From: Ignavibacteriales bacterium
GTDB lineage: Bacteria > Bacteroidota > Ignavibacteria > UBA10030 > SZUA-254
NCBI GenBank assembly: GCA_016214905.1
Contig: JACRMQ010000007.1
Span: 1,005,695-1,069,694, forward strand
Direction: 5' to 3'
DNA: 64,000 bases
Below the pieces are notes generated by a model. It had not been told where the DNA came from and made no database searches. It was given only the letters and a program-made list of their open reading frames with translations. The position numbers and the translations under genes were made by a program. This document shows, in pieces, positions 55,166-63,999 of this stretch. How positions within the stretch are numbered: position 1 is the first letter of the stretch; each line of letters starts with the position of its first letter.

Positions 55166-56503
55166 ATGAATCCAATCGAAATAATTCGAAAGAAACGAAG
55201 CGGAGAAAAACTTAACAGGGAAGAAATTGAAAATCTTATTAACGGATATCTTAACGGCAGAATAACAGATTACCAGATGTCGGCTTTTTTGATGGCTGTT
55301 TATTTTCAGAAGATGGATTTCGAGGAAACTGCTGTCCTAACTGAAGTGATGCTGCGTTCCGGCGTGGTAGTCGATTTAGCGAAAGTGCCTGGGATAAAAG
55401 TTGATAAACATTCTACGGGTGGAGTTGGAGATAAAGTATCACTGATACTTGCACCGATGGTTGCGGCTTGCGGTGTACCTGTACCGATGATCTCGGGCAG
55501 AGGATTGGGACATACCGGAGGAACGCTCGATAAGCTTGAATCGATTCCCGGTTTCCGAACAAATCTGTCACTGGATGAATACAAAAAAGTTATTGCCGAT
55601 ATCGGGTTAGTGATGATCGGTCAGACGAACGAAATTGCCCCGGCAGATAAAAAAATGTACGCGCTACGCGATGTTACTGCCACGGTAGAAAGCATTCCGC
55701 TGATTTCAGGAAGCATAATGAGCAAGAAACTTGCGGAAGGAATCGATGCACTTGTCCTCGATATTAAAACCGGGCGGGGTGCGTTCATGCAATCTGAAAA
55801 TGACGCGATTGAACTTGCGAAAACACTTATCGCGGTTGGAAATAAATTCGGGAAAAAAACTATCGGCTTTCTCACAGATATGAGTCAACCGCTAGGTTAC
55901 ACTGTTGGAAATTGGTTAGAAGTTGTGGAGTGCATCGAATGTATGCAGTGTAAAAATATCCCCGACCTCATGGAAGTAACTTATGTACTGAGTGGGGCTA
56001 TGGTGATGTTAGGCGGTAAAGCCGGAAGCATCGAAGAGGGAATATCCAAATGTAAAAATGCTCTTCAATCAGGGAAAGCATTGGATAAATTTAAAGAATT
56101 GGTTCACCGGCAGGATGGTGATGTTTCATTTATAACTGATCATGAAAAATATCCAAAAAGCAAATATACGATTGAAGTGAAGAGTGCTTCTAACGGTTAT
56201 ATCAATAATATCGATGCACTTGAAGTCGGTTTCATCGGTATCATGCTCGGAGCGGGTAGGATGAAAGTGGATGATGTTATAGATCCAAAAGCCGGAATCG
56301 TTTTAAAGAAGAAGGCAGGCGATAGTGTAACAGCGGGTGATACGCTGGCAATCATTCAAACCGATAAGAAGGAAATCGTTGAATCTGCCGCTCATCGTCT
56401 GGAAAGAGCAATAAGCGTTACCAAAGATTCCCGCAAATCATCTCCGCTTATTCGTGCGATGATAGATGAAAATGGTATGCACCCATGGCGAAATTTTATT
56501 TGA
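55166..56503 (+). CDS. Pyrimidine-nucleoside/thymidine phosphorylase
   Basis: A 445-residue enzyme that splits thymidine or uridine with phosphate to the base and (deoxy)ribose 1-phosphate. KHSTGGVGDKVSL binds phosphate, GRGLGHTGGTLDKLESIPGF is the family signature, and the C-terminal barrel-sandwich domain (KAGIVLKKKAGDSV) is present. Sequence alone does not separate DeoA from Pdp. It ends the nucleotide-gene run and is followed by a terminator. Confidence 0.93.
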   Translation: MNPIEIIRKKRSGEKLNREEIENLINGYLNGRITDYQMSAFLMAVYFQKMDFEETAVLTEVMLRSGVVVDLAKVPGIKVDKHSTGGVGDKVSLILAPMVAACGVPVPMISGRGLGHTGGTLDKLESIPGFRTNLSLDEYKKVIADIGLVMIGQTNEIAPADKKMYALRDVTATVESIPLISGSIMSKKLAEGIDALVLDIKTGRGAFMQSENDAIELAKTLIAVGNKFGKKTIGFLTDMSQPLGYTVGNWLEVVECIECMQCKNIPDLMEVTYVLSGAMVMLGGKAGSIEEGISKCKNALQSGKALDKFKELVHRQDGDVSFITDHEKYPKSKYTIEVKSASNGYINNIDALEVGFIGIMLGAGRMKVDDVIDPKAGIVLKKKAGDSVTAGDTLAIIQTDKKEIVESAAHRLERAISVTKDSRKSSPLIRAMIDENGMHPWRNFI

Positions 56504-56545
56504 ATTTCACTTTTATTTTAGTACTTTCAACTTAATTAATTCATT

Positions 56546-56576
56546 ATTAAGGATTGAATTCTATCCTTAATTTTTT
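56546..56576 (+). terminator. Intrinsic terminator after the phosphorylase gene
   Basis: A 9-bp A/T-rich stem (56546-56554 with 56563-56571), an 8-nt loop and T6. It separates the nucleotide genes from the following small gene. Confidence 0.75.
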
Positions 56577-56600
56577 CAATAACACTCATATGGAGGGTGT

Positions 56601-56915
56601 ATGCCGTTACCGGAAAAAAATAATCAAATAATCACGCTTGACGAAGCGACCAAGTATACAAGCGCATATAGAAAACAATCATCACCAAACGCGACAAAAG
56701 GTGGATTGTTCTGGAAGGAATTTGTTCAAAAACTTCTCGACCAACCCGGTTGTGCCGCGATGAGATATTATCATGGATTTAATACCGACGGGAAACCTGT
56801 TATTGTTTTAGTTGGTGTTAACGATAAAGGGGATGATATAACAGAAGGTGTATTATTGGAAATTAGTCCGTTGTGTCCGCCTATCTGCAGCTCACCGAAT
56901 ACATTGAATAGTTAG
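56601..56915 (+). CDS. Small protein of unknown function
   Basis: A 104-residue soluble protein with no signal peptide. A strong GGAGGG site lies before the ATG. The sequence alternates helix and strand: an N-terminal LDEATKYTSAYRK, a Trp-containing helix (FWKEFVQKLLDQ), then two strands around MRYYHGFNTDGKPVIVLVG. The tail contains LCPPICSS, a short Cys-Pro-rich end. Not recognised. It precedes a membrane protein and a two-component pair on the same strand with an 11-bp gap, so a link with signalling is plausible. Confidence 0.65.
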   Translation: MPLPEKNNQIITLDEATKYTSAYRKQSSPNATKGGLFWKEFVQKLLDQPGCAAMRYYHGFNTDGKPVIVLVGVNDKGDDITEGVLLEISPLCPPICSSPNTLNS

Positions 56916-56926
56916 ACAGATTGTAA

Positions 56927-57577
56927 ATGATCTGGTATTCTATTTTTATTGGCACACTCCCAACCTGTATCCCTTTATTTTTCGGATTCAGATATTACAA
57001 AAAGATATCCGGAGAAATGAAGATTCTTGTCTGGTATTTGGTGTCATCATTTGTTTTCGAGATGATGGTGAGCATTGTAATAATATTAGGCATCTCCCAC
57101 AATACATCTTGGATATCACACGTTTTCCCTCCGCTTGAATATCTGCTTTTTGCTGTTATATTTTCCAAATGGCAGAAAAATATTTATTTAAAGAAAGCTT
57201 ATATATGGAGTATATTCTTAATAGCAGCTTTTTCAATAGTGAATCTTCTGTTCTTTCAATCAGTCGCTCAGGGGAACACTTATGGTATGTCGATACAAAA
57301 ATTATTACTCATTAGCATGTCGGCGGCCGTATTGTTGGAATTGAATAAGGAAGGTATATATCCTTTAACAAGAGAATATCGATTTTGGGTAGCAGCAGCC
57401 GTTTTATTCTACAACCTCACAACTCTCATGATGTTCTCTCTTGCTAATCTGATTCTCTCATTAGGGGAGCAATTCTCAATACCTATATTCATGACACATA
57501 TGGCACTAAGTATCATTACCTATTTAATTTACACCAAAGGATTTTTATGCCGACCCCAGGGTCAGAAATCTGGTTAG
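56927..57577 (+). CDS. Membrane protein, about seven helices, unknown function
   Basis: A 216-residue protein that is almost wholly hydrophobic, with about seven membrane spans and no large soluble domain. Conserved features of a transporter are not visible. It overlaps the histidine kinase gene by 31 bp and is thus firmly coupled to it. A role as the membrane sensor of a kinase that has only a short transmembrane segment of its own is an attractive inference. Confidence 0.65.
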   Translation: MIWYSIFIGTLPTCIPLFFGFRYYKKISGEMKILVWYLVSSFVFEMMVSIVIILGISHNTSWISHVFPPLEYLLFAVIFSKWQKNIYLKKAYIWSIFLIAAFSIVNLLFFQSVAQGNTYGMSIQKLLLISMSAAVLLELNKEGIYPLTREYRFWVAAAVLFYNLTTLMMFSLANLILSLGEQFSIPIFMTHMALSIITYLIYTKGFLCRPQGQKSG

Positions 57578-58404
57578 CGTTAGTAGTAGGTACTACGGCT
57601 ATTGTGATATTAGGCGGTATCTTATTGGGCAGTATAATGTTCAGCCAGAAGCGGTTTATTAACTCGCAACGAGAGAAGGTGAGGATATTGGAAGAGAGTG
57701 AGCGTCAACTCAAAGAATCGTATGATAAGGTTCGTCAGTTTGCGGTGCATCTCCAATCTGTGCGTGAAGAAGAACGGACCCGGATTGCGCGCGAAATTCA
57801 TGATGAATTGGGTCAATTGCTTACAGTGATGAAAATGGATATTGCGCTGTTAAGTAAAAAAATCAAATCACAAAATGAAAATAGATTTGCATGTGAAGCT
57901 ATAAAATCGTTGCAAACAATGTCAGGATTGGCAGACTCAACTATTCAATCTGTACGACGAATCGCCACTCAATTGCGGCCTGAAATTTTAGACGAGCTCG
58001 GTCTCCGTGAAGCAATCGAATGGGAAACGGGATTATTTCAAGAGAGAACAAAAATATTAACAAATTTCAGCTCTTCTAAAGAATTCATCTCGCTTGATCC
58101 CGAACGCGCAACGGCTCTATTTAGAATTTTCCAGGAAACTCTGACAAATATTGCCCGCCATTCTCAGGCGACACAAATTGATGTAACAATTGATTTATTT
58201 GATAGTGAACTAATACTATTAGTGTCAGATAACGGAAAGGGGATAACCCAAGTAGAAGCCACCGGCTCAAGATCTCTTGGTTTGCTCGGTATGCGCGAAC
58301 GTGCTCAAGTATTTGGCGGCTCTGTAGATATCACCGGTATTCCAGGTAAGGGAACCATGGTAAAAGTTCGTGTTCCATTAAAACCGGTCAGTGCATCAAC
58401 ATGA
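57547..58404 (+). CDS. NarL-type sensor histidine kinase
   Basis: A 285-residue kinase: one membrane helix (about 9-32), a coiled coil (about 37-75), HisKA_3 with the phospho-accepting His85 in AREIHDELGQ, and a C-terminal HATPase_c (FQETLTNIARHS, SDNGKGI, LGLLGMRERA). No periplasmic or PAS sensor domain exists, so the signal probably comes from the overlapping membrane-protein partner. The response regulator follows after 19 bp. Confidence 0.92.
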   Translation: MPTPGSEIWLALVVGTTAIVILGGILLGSIMFSQKRFINSQREKVRILEESERQLKESYDKVRQFAVHLQSVREEERTRIAREIHDELGQLLTVMKMDIALLSKKIKSQNENRFACEAIKSLQTMSGLADSTIQSVRRIATQLRPEILDELGLREAIEWETGLFQERTKILTNFSSSKEFISLDPERATALFRIFQETLTNIARHSQATQIDVTIDLFDSELILLVSDNGKGITQVEATGSRSLGLLGMRERAQVFGGSVDITGIPGKGTMVKVRVPLKPVSAST

Positions 58405-58423
58405 AGAATAGTAGGAACGATCA

Positions 58424-59056
58424 ATGATTAATTTACTTATTGCCGATGATCACCCGCTTATTCGCGAAGGATTAAAAAAAACACTTCAAGATGAAATCGG
58501 GATTCATGTGGTTTGCGAAGCTTCAAACGGGCAGGAAATACTTGACCGGGTTCAGCAGTACGATGTGCATGTTGTGGTAATGGATTTTTCAATGCCCGGT
58601 TTGAACGGAATCGATGTGATAAAAGAATTGAAGAAACAAAAACCTAAGCTACCAATTTTAGTTTTGAGTATGCACCCCGAAGAACGGTATGGAATTCGGT
58701 TAATCAGAGCTGGTGCAGCCGGATATCTGACTAAAGAAAGCGCTCCTGAAAATTTGGTGAATGCGATCAGGAAAGTCGCGGGTGGTGGAAGATATATTAC
58801 ACCAAAACTTGCCGAACAATTAGCAATACAAGTTGAGTCATCTGGTCAAAAATTACCGCACGAACTCCTGTCAGATCGTGAATTTCAGGTCTTTCACCTG
58901 ATTGCCGCAGGTTCAACAATCTCGGAAATTGCAGAAAAATTATTTTTGAGTGTGAATACGGTCAGCACTTATCGCTCCCGCATCATGGAAAAATTAAATC
59001 TTCGAACGAATGCGGATCTAATTTCGTATGCTAGAAGTCATTTCCTTATTGAGTGA
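58424..59056 (+). CDS. NarL/FixJ-family response regulator
   Basis: A 210-residue regulator with a receiver domain (acidic residues in IADDHPL, phospho-acceptor Asp54 in VVMDFSMPGLNG, the conserved Lys in GYLTKES). A C-terminal LuxR-type helix-turn-helix follows (LSDREFQVFHLIAAGSTISEIAEKL as core). It is the output of the preceding kinase and should bind DNA as a dimer after phosphorylation. AGGA before the ATG. Confidence 0.94.
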   Translation: MINLLIADDHPLIREGLKKTLQDEIGIHVVCEASNGQEILDRVQQYDVHVVVMDFSMPGLNGIDVIKELKKQKPKLPILVLSMHPEERYGIRLIRAGAAGYLTKESAPENLVNAIRKVAGGGRYITPKLAEQLAIQVESSGQKLPHELLSDREFQVFHLIAAGSTISEIAEKLFLSVNTVSTYRSRIMEKLNLRTNADLISYARSHFLIE

Positions 59057-59074
59057 AAGAAGATAAATGCATAC

Positions 59075-59108
59075 TTTGTCATGGGCTTGTAGTATAATCC
59101 GTGACAAA
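59075..59108. repeat. Imperfect hairpin after the response-regulator gene
   Basis: A 10-bp stem with one T-G pair (59075-59084 with 59099-59108) and a 14-nt loop. There is no T-run, so termination is uncertain. Confidence 0.4.
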
Positions 59109-59232
59109 TGAAACTGTAGATCCACCACAAAGAAATCTTACCACTTCCCACAATTATTAAATTCCTTTATCATTAATTTGTACAAGTAATTAAATTATTT
59201 AATAAGTTTTAATTATTTAGTGGCGAGGATTT

Positions 59233-59595
59233 ATGCAGTTATTGATAGCAGAGAAATCAGAATTAGTGCAAGAAAGAATCGCAAGAATAGTTTCAAGTTG
59301 CGATAAAGTTCCGAATATTGAATACGCGATGTCGATCGATGATACGATTGATGCAATAAGTAATAATAAAATTGATGTTATCATTCTTTCATTGAAAATA
59401 ATCAAGGAACGCGGTTTTAAGATAATATCTCAGTTAAAACAATACGTACCGATGATCATCATAATGATTTCTAATTCTATTCCAATATATAAATTAATGC
59501 TTATTGATGCAGGTGCGAATCTGGTACTGGATGATTCGGAGGAATTCGAAGAAATCCCACAGGTGCTCACCCGATTGCAATCGGTACCGAAATGA
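59233..59595 (+). CDS. Stand-alone degenerate receiver-domain protein
   Basis: A 120-residue protein with the alternating helix/strand pattern of a response-regulator receiver. The phosphorylation residues are missing: the acceptor position is Ser53 (VIILSLKI), only one residue of the acidic pair is acidic (LIAEKS), and the lysine near the end is replaced (LVLDDSEE). The fold hallmark AGAN in strand/helix 4-5 is kept. It cannot be phosphorylated in the usual way and may act by protein binding. GAGG precedes the ATG. It follows the NarL pair by 176 bp and may have its own promoter. Confidence 0.72.
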   Translation: MQLLIAEKSELVQERIARIVSSCDKVPNIEYAMSIDDTIDAISNNKIDVIILSLKIIKERGFKIISQLKQYVPMIIIMISNSIPIYKLMLIDAGANLVLDDSEEFEEIPQVLTRLQSVPK

Positions 59596-59599
59596 ATTT

Positions 59600-59695
59600 A
59601 AAAATGGAAGGGCAAGCAAGCGGAACCAACACCGGGTGGCAAGCCGATGGGGGCTGAAGTTACGTAATAAGGGACGGGAGGTCCCTTATTGCGTT
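59600..59695. ncRNA. G/C-rich structured region, possible RNA or repeat element
   Basis: The space between two convergent stops is richer in G and C than its surroundings. It ends in a 14-bp stem with one G-T pair (59662-59675 with 59681-59694) and a 5-nt loop. Upstream, AGCC (59642-59645) can pair with GGCT (59652-59655). No T-run follows on either strand. I could not match it to a known riboswitch or terminator type, so RNA versus palindromic repeat is open. Confidence 0.35.
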
Positions 59696-59701
59696 ATAAT
59701 C

Positions 59702-60481
59702 CTACTCCTTCACTAATCTTATCACATCCAACATTTGATTATGAATAGCGGCATTGCTCGCTAAAAGTTGTTTTCCATATAGATTGAATTTTGTACCGGA
59801 AAAATCACTTACCATTCCACCCGATTCATGTAGTATAAGGACACCAGCAGCCATATCCCATGGCTGAAGAGCCACTTCCCAAAATCCATCGAATCTACCG
59901 GCTGCAAGATAAGCCAGATCGAGCGCTGCGGAACCTAAGCGTCTTACTGCTTGCGCTTTCATAAGGAAATTTATAAAGTGCTCAACCGCATAGTCGGGAT
60001 TTTCGATTATGTTGTACGGAAATCCGGTTACAAGAATGCTTCTGCTGATATGATCCACTTGAGAAACATGAATTCGTTTTCCATTCAAAAAAGCTCCTCT
60101 TCCTTTTTCGGATGTAAATAATTCATCGGTGTTCGGATCATATATAACACCGGCAATCATTTCCCCCGCGTATTCAACCCCGATGGATACACAGAAGATC
60201 GGTAAACCATGCGTGAAGTTTGTTGTCCCGTCTAACGGATCTATTATCCACCTGTATTCCGACGGCTTTCCTTTATCATTCCCGCTCTCTTCTGCTAGAA
60301 TATCATGTGAAGGATAATGCGACGATATAATTTCTATAATAAGAGCTTCCGATTTTTTATCTATCTCCGTAACAAGATTTCTGTCTTGACCGTATTTTTG
60401 TTGAACTGATTTAAATTTTCCGATATTTTGTTTTAAATATTTACCCGCGCTCGTCGCGGCTTCAATCGCTACCTGAAGCAT
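59702..60481 (-). CDS. suhB: Inositol-monophosphatase family protein
   Basis: A 259-residue metal-dependent phosphatase of the IMPase/SuhB family. AEES (about 64-67) and the signature DPLDGTTNF (81-89) supply metal ligands, and WDMAAG the last Asp. It may hydrolyse myo-inositol phosphate or similar; in E. coli SuhB also joins rRNA antitermination, which cannot be inferred here. AAAGG precedes the ATG. It is 24 bp downstream of hflX on the same strand. Confidence 0.9.
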   Translation of the reverse strand: MLQVAIEAATSAGKYLKQNIGKFKSVQQKYGQDRNLVTEIDKKSEALIIEIISSHYPSHDILAEESGNDKGKPSEYRWIIDPLDGTTNFTHGLPIFCVSIGVEYAGEMIAGVIYDPNTDELFTSEKGRGAFLNGKRIHVSQVDHISRSILVTGFPYNIIENPDYAVEHFINFLMKAQAVRRLGSAALDLAYLAAGRFDGFWEVALQPWDMAAGVLILHESGGMVSDFSGTKFNLYGKQLLASNAAIHNQMLDVIRLVKE

Positions 60482-60505
60482 ATTATTCTACCTTTTTATC
60501 CGTGG

Positions 60506-61813
60506 TTATTTTAAATTCATTACCGGCTTGACTTTTATTTGACTCTTGTTCATCAAAGAACGAAACCTATCGTGATTATTTTTGTTCACTCTGAATTCGA
60601 TCGTAATTTTATTTCCGACATAAGTCGTTTTTTCTATCTCAGCAATTTCATGAAGTTTCGCAATTACTCGGTAATTATGATGTTCAAGCGTCAACTTGTA
60701 TTCTTCGAAATTATCGTGAAGCAATTCGATGATAGCATTCTTCAAACCCGATATGTTTATACCGCGCTGTGCCGATATAAATATTGCGGGTGAATATTCT
60801 CTCGCATAATCATTGATAATTGTCCGATCGGGTAACCTATCGATTTTATTGAACACATAAATCATCGGACGATCTGTTATCCCCAAATTGGACAGCGTTT
60901 CGTTTACAACCTCAATTTGATCTTTACACTGTGGATGCGATGTATCAATTACATGCAACAAAATATCGGCTTCGATTGTCTCTGCCAAAGTGCTTTTAAA
61001 AGAGGCGATAAGATGTGCGGGTAATTTCCTTATGAACCCGACTGTATCTGAGATAAGCACCGAAATTTTCGGTGTCAACTCAACTTTTCGCACAGTCGTA
61101 TCAAGTGTTGCAAACAGCCGGTCCTCCACGAGAACATCAGCCCCCGATAACAATTTCAATATAGTGGATTTGCCCGCGTTTGTGTATCCTACTAATGCTA
61201 ACCGCGTATGTTCTTCGCGCCCTTTTCTCTGTACATCTCTTTCATTGGAAATCTCAACCAACTTTTGCTTTAAATGGCTTATGCGTGTTCGAATAGCACG
61301 CCGGTCCGTTTCGATTTGGGTCTCACCCGGACCTTTTGTACCAACTCCGCCATATTGTTTCGAAAGGTGAGTCCATTGCCGGGTAAGACGTGGCAACATA
61401 TATTGAAGTTGTGCCAATTCGACTTGTGTCATTGCCTCTTTCGTCTTCGCTCTTTTCGCGAATATGTCGAGTATGATTCCGCTCCGGTCGAGTATCTTGC
61501 ATTTGATTATCTTCTCTAGATTTCTTACCTGCACCGGTGATAAATCATCATCGAATATCACCGAATCGATTTTATTATCTTCAACGTAGCGGCCGATTTC
61601 CAAAACTTTCCCCGATCCGATGTATGTCGCGGAATCTATTCTTTCTCTCTCTTGTGTAATTTTCTCGACTATGCTAATCCCGGCAGTGTCGGCAAGAAGA
61701 ATCAGTTCATCGAGATGTTCTGCAACCATATCTCTCCTTAGAATTTTTGGAATAATCCCGACGACAATACCTTTCTCTTCACGTTTGGTTTCAACTAATT
61801 TTTTTAAACTCAT
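60506..61813 (-). CDS. hflX: Ribosome-associated GTPase HflX
   Basis: A 435-residue GTPase. An N-terminal HflX domain has the family motif GPGETQIETDRRAI, followed by a linker coiled coil. The GTPase domain has G1 GYTNAGKST (209-217), G3 DTVGFI and G4 NKID. It splits or rescues stalled ribosomes. It overlaps the BatA-like gene by 4 bp. Confidence 0.95.
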   Translation of the reverse strand: MSLKKLVETKREEKGIVVGIIPKILRRDMVAEHLDELILLADTAGISIVEKITQERERIDSATYIGSGKVLEIGRYVEDNKIDSVIFDDDLSPVQVRNLEKIIKCKILDRSGIILDIFAKRAKTKEAMTQVELAQLQYMLPRLTRQWTHLSKQYGGVGTKGPGETQIETDRRAIRTRISHLKQKLVEISNERDVQRKGREEHTRLALVGYTNAGKSTILKLLSGADVLVEDRLFATLDTTVRKVELTPKISVLISDTVGFIRKLPAHLIASFKSTLAETIEADILLHVIDTSHPQCKDQIEVVNETLSNLGITDRPMIYVFNKIDRLPDRTIINDYAREYSPAIFISAQRGINISGLKNAIIELLHDNFEEYKLTLEHHNYRVIAKLHEIAEIEKTTYVGNKITIEFRVNKNNHDRFRSLMNKSQIKVKPVMNLK

Positions 61814-63999
61814 ATATTCTGTCCACTTTGTGCAATAGATTTACGATTGTCACGGGCGATAATCATCTCTGCGATTGCCAGCAGAAGTGCTATAATTATA
61901 AAATATTTCCATAACTCAGAACCAAAGCGCGCTTCGAGAATTTGTTTGTACCTCTCACCGTGCTCACCTACATTAGTAAGTATTAACGGTTCAACGCCGA
62001 ATTGTGAAAAATATTTTTGCAGGTTATCCTCTGTTATCGTTCTGGTATCCGATTCTGAACTGTTTATATTCACGGGAAATGAATGCAAGCAAGATCGGTC
62101 TGAAAAAATCTGATAATTACCAGGGATATCTACTTTCCTTATCACGAATTTAGTCTCATACGGTCTGTTCTTACTCTCTGCTGTCGCTGATGACGGTTTC
62201 AGTGGTTCTTGAACACCATCGGGAAGTAAGAGTCGATAACTCATTTTGCGTTCGGAGATGGAAGAATCTTGGGAAATATTTTTTATCGCGACACTCGGCT
62301 GATCACCTGTTATGAAGTTGAATATCCGCTGGCTTGAGGAGGATGCATATAAAGTTGTACGATGCAGAAGAGGGGCGAATATTCCTTTTATTGGAAAATC
62401 CGACCAATCTAATGACGGAGAAACTGAGAATAAAAATATTTTACCGCGTCCGGTGGAATATTGTGTGAGAAACGGAGAATTATCCGATAGCGTAATAATG
62501 GTTCTCGCTGCTGCATTCGGTTTAAAGGTCACCGTTTTATAAATCGATGGTGATTCAATCTGTTGATCCTTGATAGTCTTCTCATTCTTCTCGAACATTC
62601 CGATAAACAACGGATGATCGTAATCGATTTTGTTGAATGTAAGATTCACGGGAGTAGTTTTTGATCCAATAATATTTCCGATGGGGGAAATATTGAAGAG
62701 GTTTGAGATAGTGTTATTGAATCGTGCAATTTCAATTTTATCGTCAGGAAATATTATCAGTCCACCGCCATCGGTAACGAAATTTTTTAGAATGAGTAGC
62801 TGTTGTTCGGAAAATGTTTGAAGATTTGTGCAAATTATCGACTGGGTTCGGGATATTTCAGCCGATGTTAGTTTATTGTTCGACAAGAATTTCGCCGATA
62901 TCGAGCGGTTTGCATTGCCCAACAGTGATGAAGCAAGCGCAAGTCGCGGAAGCCGGATCTCATTTTCGGAGTTTGCAATAAATGTCACGTCTAATATTTC
63001 TGGAATGTAAAAAGAAAAATACCTGATGTTGTCTTGAGAGATTGCATCATTCTCGATCTGGATATATCCGTTGTTAAAACCATTTTTCTTCGGGAGAACC
63101 GAAAACTCTGCTTTAGTTGTTCCATAACCATTGAGTGAAAGATTCTTTTGAGCGACTCGTTTACCATCGAGGTAAACACTAGCCAGAAGATTGGGTATTG
63201 CATGCTCATTAAAATTTTTAATCGAAGCCCGGATAATGATTGGTTTCGCAATCTCGAATATAGTGCTTGCAATTTCTATGCTATCGACGCAACAGTTGAT
63301 CTGATCGGTCTGGCCTATAGGCATTAAAATTAATCTGGCGTTCATATCACCGAGCGAAAGATGCTTTTTCGTAATCGATTGAGTGTAGAGTGTGCTTTGA
63401 TTATCCGAAATAATATAAATTTCTTTGTTTGCGTTATTGGATTGTGATAAAAATTTTGCCGATAATCGGATTGCATCATCAATAGGGCGTGTAATGTTTG
63501 ATATTTTTGTTTCATCAATATATTTTCGAAGACGATTTATATCGTGCGTTGCCGATTCAATTGTCGCTTCCGGAAGTTCCGATAATCGGAGGAAATAAAC
63601 TTCATCACCTTCCTTAATGATATTCGTTATACTCAATGCCGATTGTTTTGCTTGTGATAATAATTCTCCATTCGCGTCTCTTCGGGCCATACTGAATGAA
63701 TCATCCAATATAATGATGATTGTTGATTGGGCATTTGTTCCGATTATCCCCCAAAAATAATTCCGCATCGCAGGTCTGGCAAATGCGAGTACAATAAAAA
63801 TTATAATCAGAGTGCGGATAATCAGCAAGAGAATTTGTTTCAGTTTAAGACGTCTGATTTTTGTTTGTTGGAGTTCTTTTAAAAATGATAAAGTACTGAA
63901 TTCAATTATTCTGAGTTTGCGAAGGTTAAGAAAGTGAAGAATAATGGGGACTGCGGCGGCAACCAATCCGAAAAGAAACAGGGGATTTAAAAAAGTCAT
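61810..63999 (-). CDS. BatA-like membrane protein with von Willebrand A domain
   Basis: A 729-residue protein. It opens with the double-helix BatA N-terminal segment (MTFLNPLFLFGLVAAAVPII), then a VWA-like domain with the metal-site LDDSFSM and a long extracytoplasmic region of strands. One C-terminal helix (LWKYFIIIALLLAIAEMII) ends it. The ATG is at 63999, the last full codon of the window, so it may be complete but the upstream context is unseen. Such proteins go with MoxR-type AAA+ systems in aerotolerance operons; those partners are outside the window. Confidence 0.83.
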   Translation of the reverse strand: MTFLNPLFLFGLVAAAVPIILHFLNLRKLRIIEFSTLSFLKELQQTKIRRLKLKQILLLIIRTLIIIFIVLAFARPAMRNYFWGIIGTNAQSTIIIILDDSFSMARRDANGELLSQAKQSALSITNIIKEGDEVYFLRLSELPEATIESATHDINRLRKYIDETKISNITRPIDDAIRLSAKFLSQSNNANKEIYIISDNQSTLYTQSITKKHLSLGDMNARLILMPIGQTDQINCCVDSIEIASTIFEIAKPIIIRASIKNFNEHAIPNLLASVYLDGKRVAQKNLSLNGYGTTKAEFSVLPKKNGFNNGYIQIENDAISQDNIRYFSFYIPEILDVTFIANSENEIRLPRLALASSLLGNANRSISAKFLSNNKLTSAEISRTQSIICTNLQTFSEQQLLILKNFVTDGGGLIIFPDDKIEIARFNNTISNLFNISPIGNIIGSKTTPVNLTFNKIDYDHPLFIGMFEKNEKTIKDQQIESPSIYKTVTFKPNAAARTIITLSDNSPFLTQYSTGRGKIFLFSVSPSLDWSDFPIKGIFAPLLHRTTLYASSSSQRIFNFITGDQPSVAIKNISQDSSISERKMSYRLLLPDGVQEPLKPSSATAESKNRPYETKFVIRKVDIPGNYQIFSDRSCLHSFPVNINSSESDTRTITEDNLQKYFSQFGVEPLILTNVGEHGERYKQILEARFGSELWKYFIIIALLLAIAEMIIARDNRKSIAQSGQNI

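Noticed and set aside
59600-59695. Cyclic di-GMP (GEMM) riboswitch
   Set aside because: Some GGCAA/AGCC elements look similar, but the conserved P2 tetraloop and receptor pattern are missing, and it lies downstream, not upstream, of genes on both strands.
59504-59716. A 70-residue basic reading frame across the structured spacer
   Set aside because: It overlaps the receiver gene and shows no domain, ribosome site or composition of a real protein.
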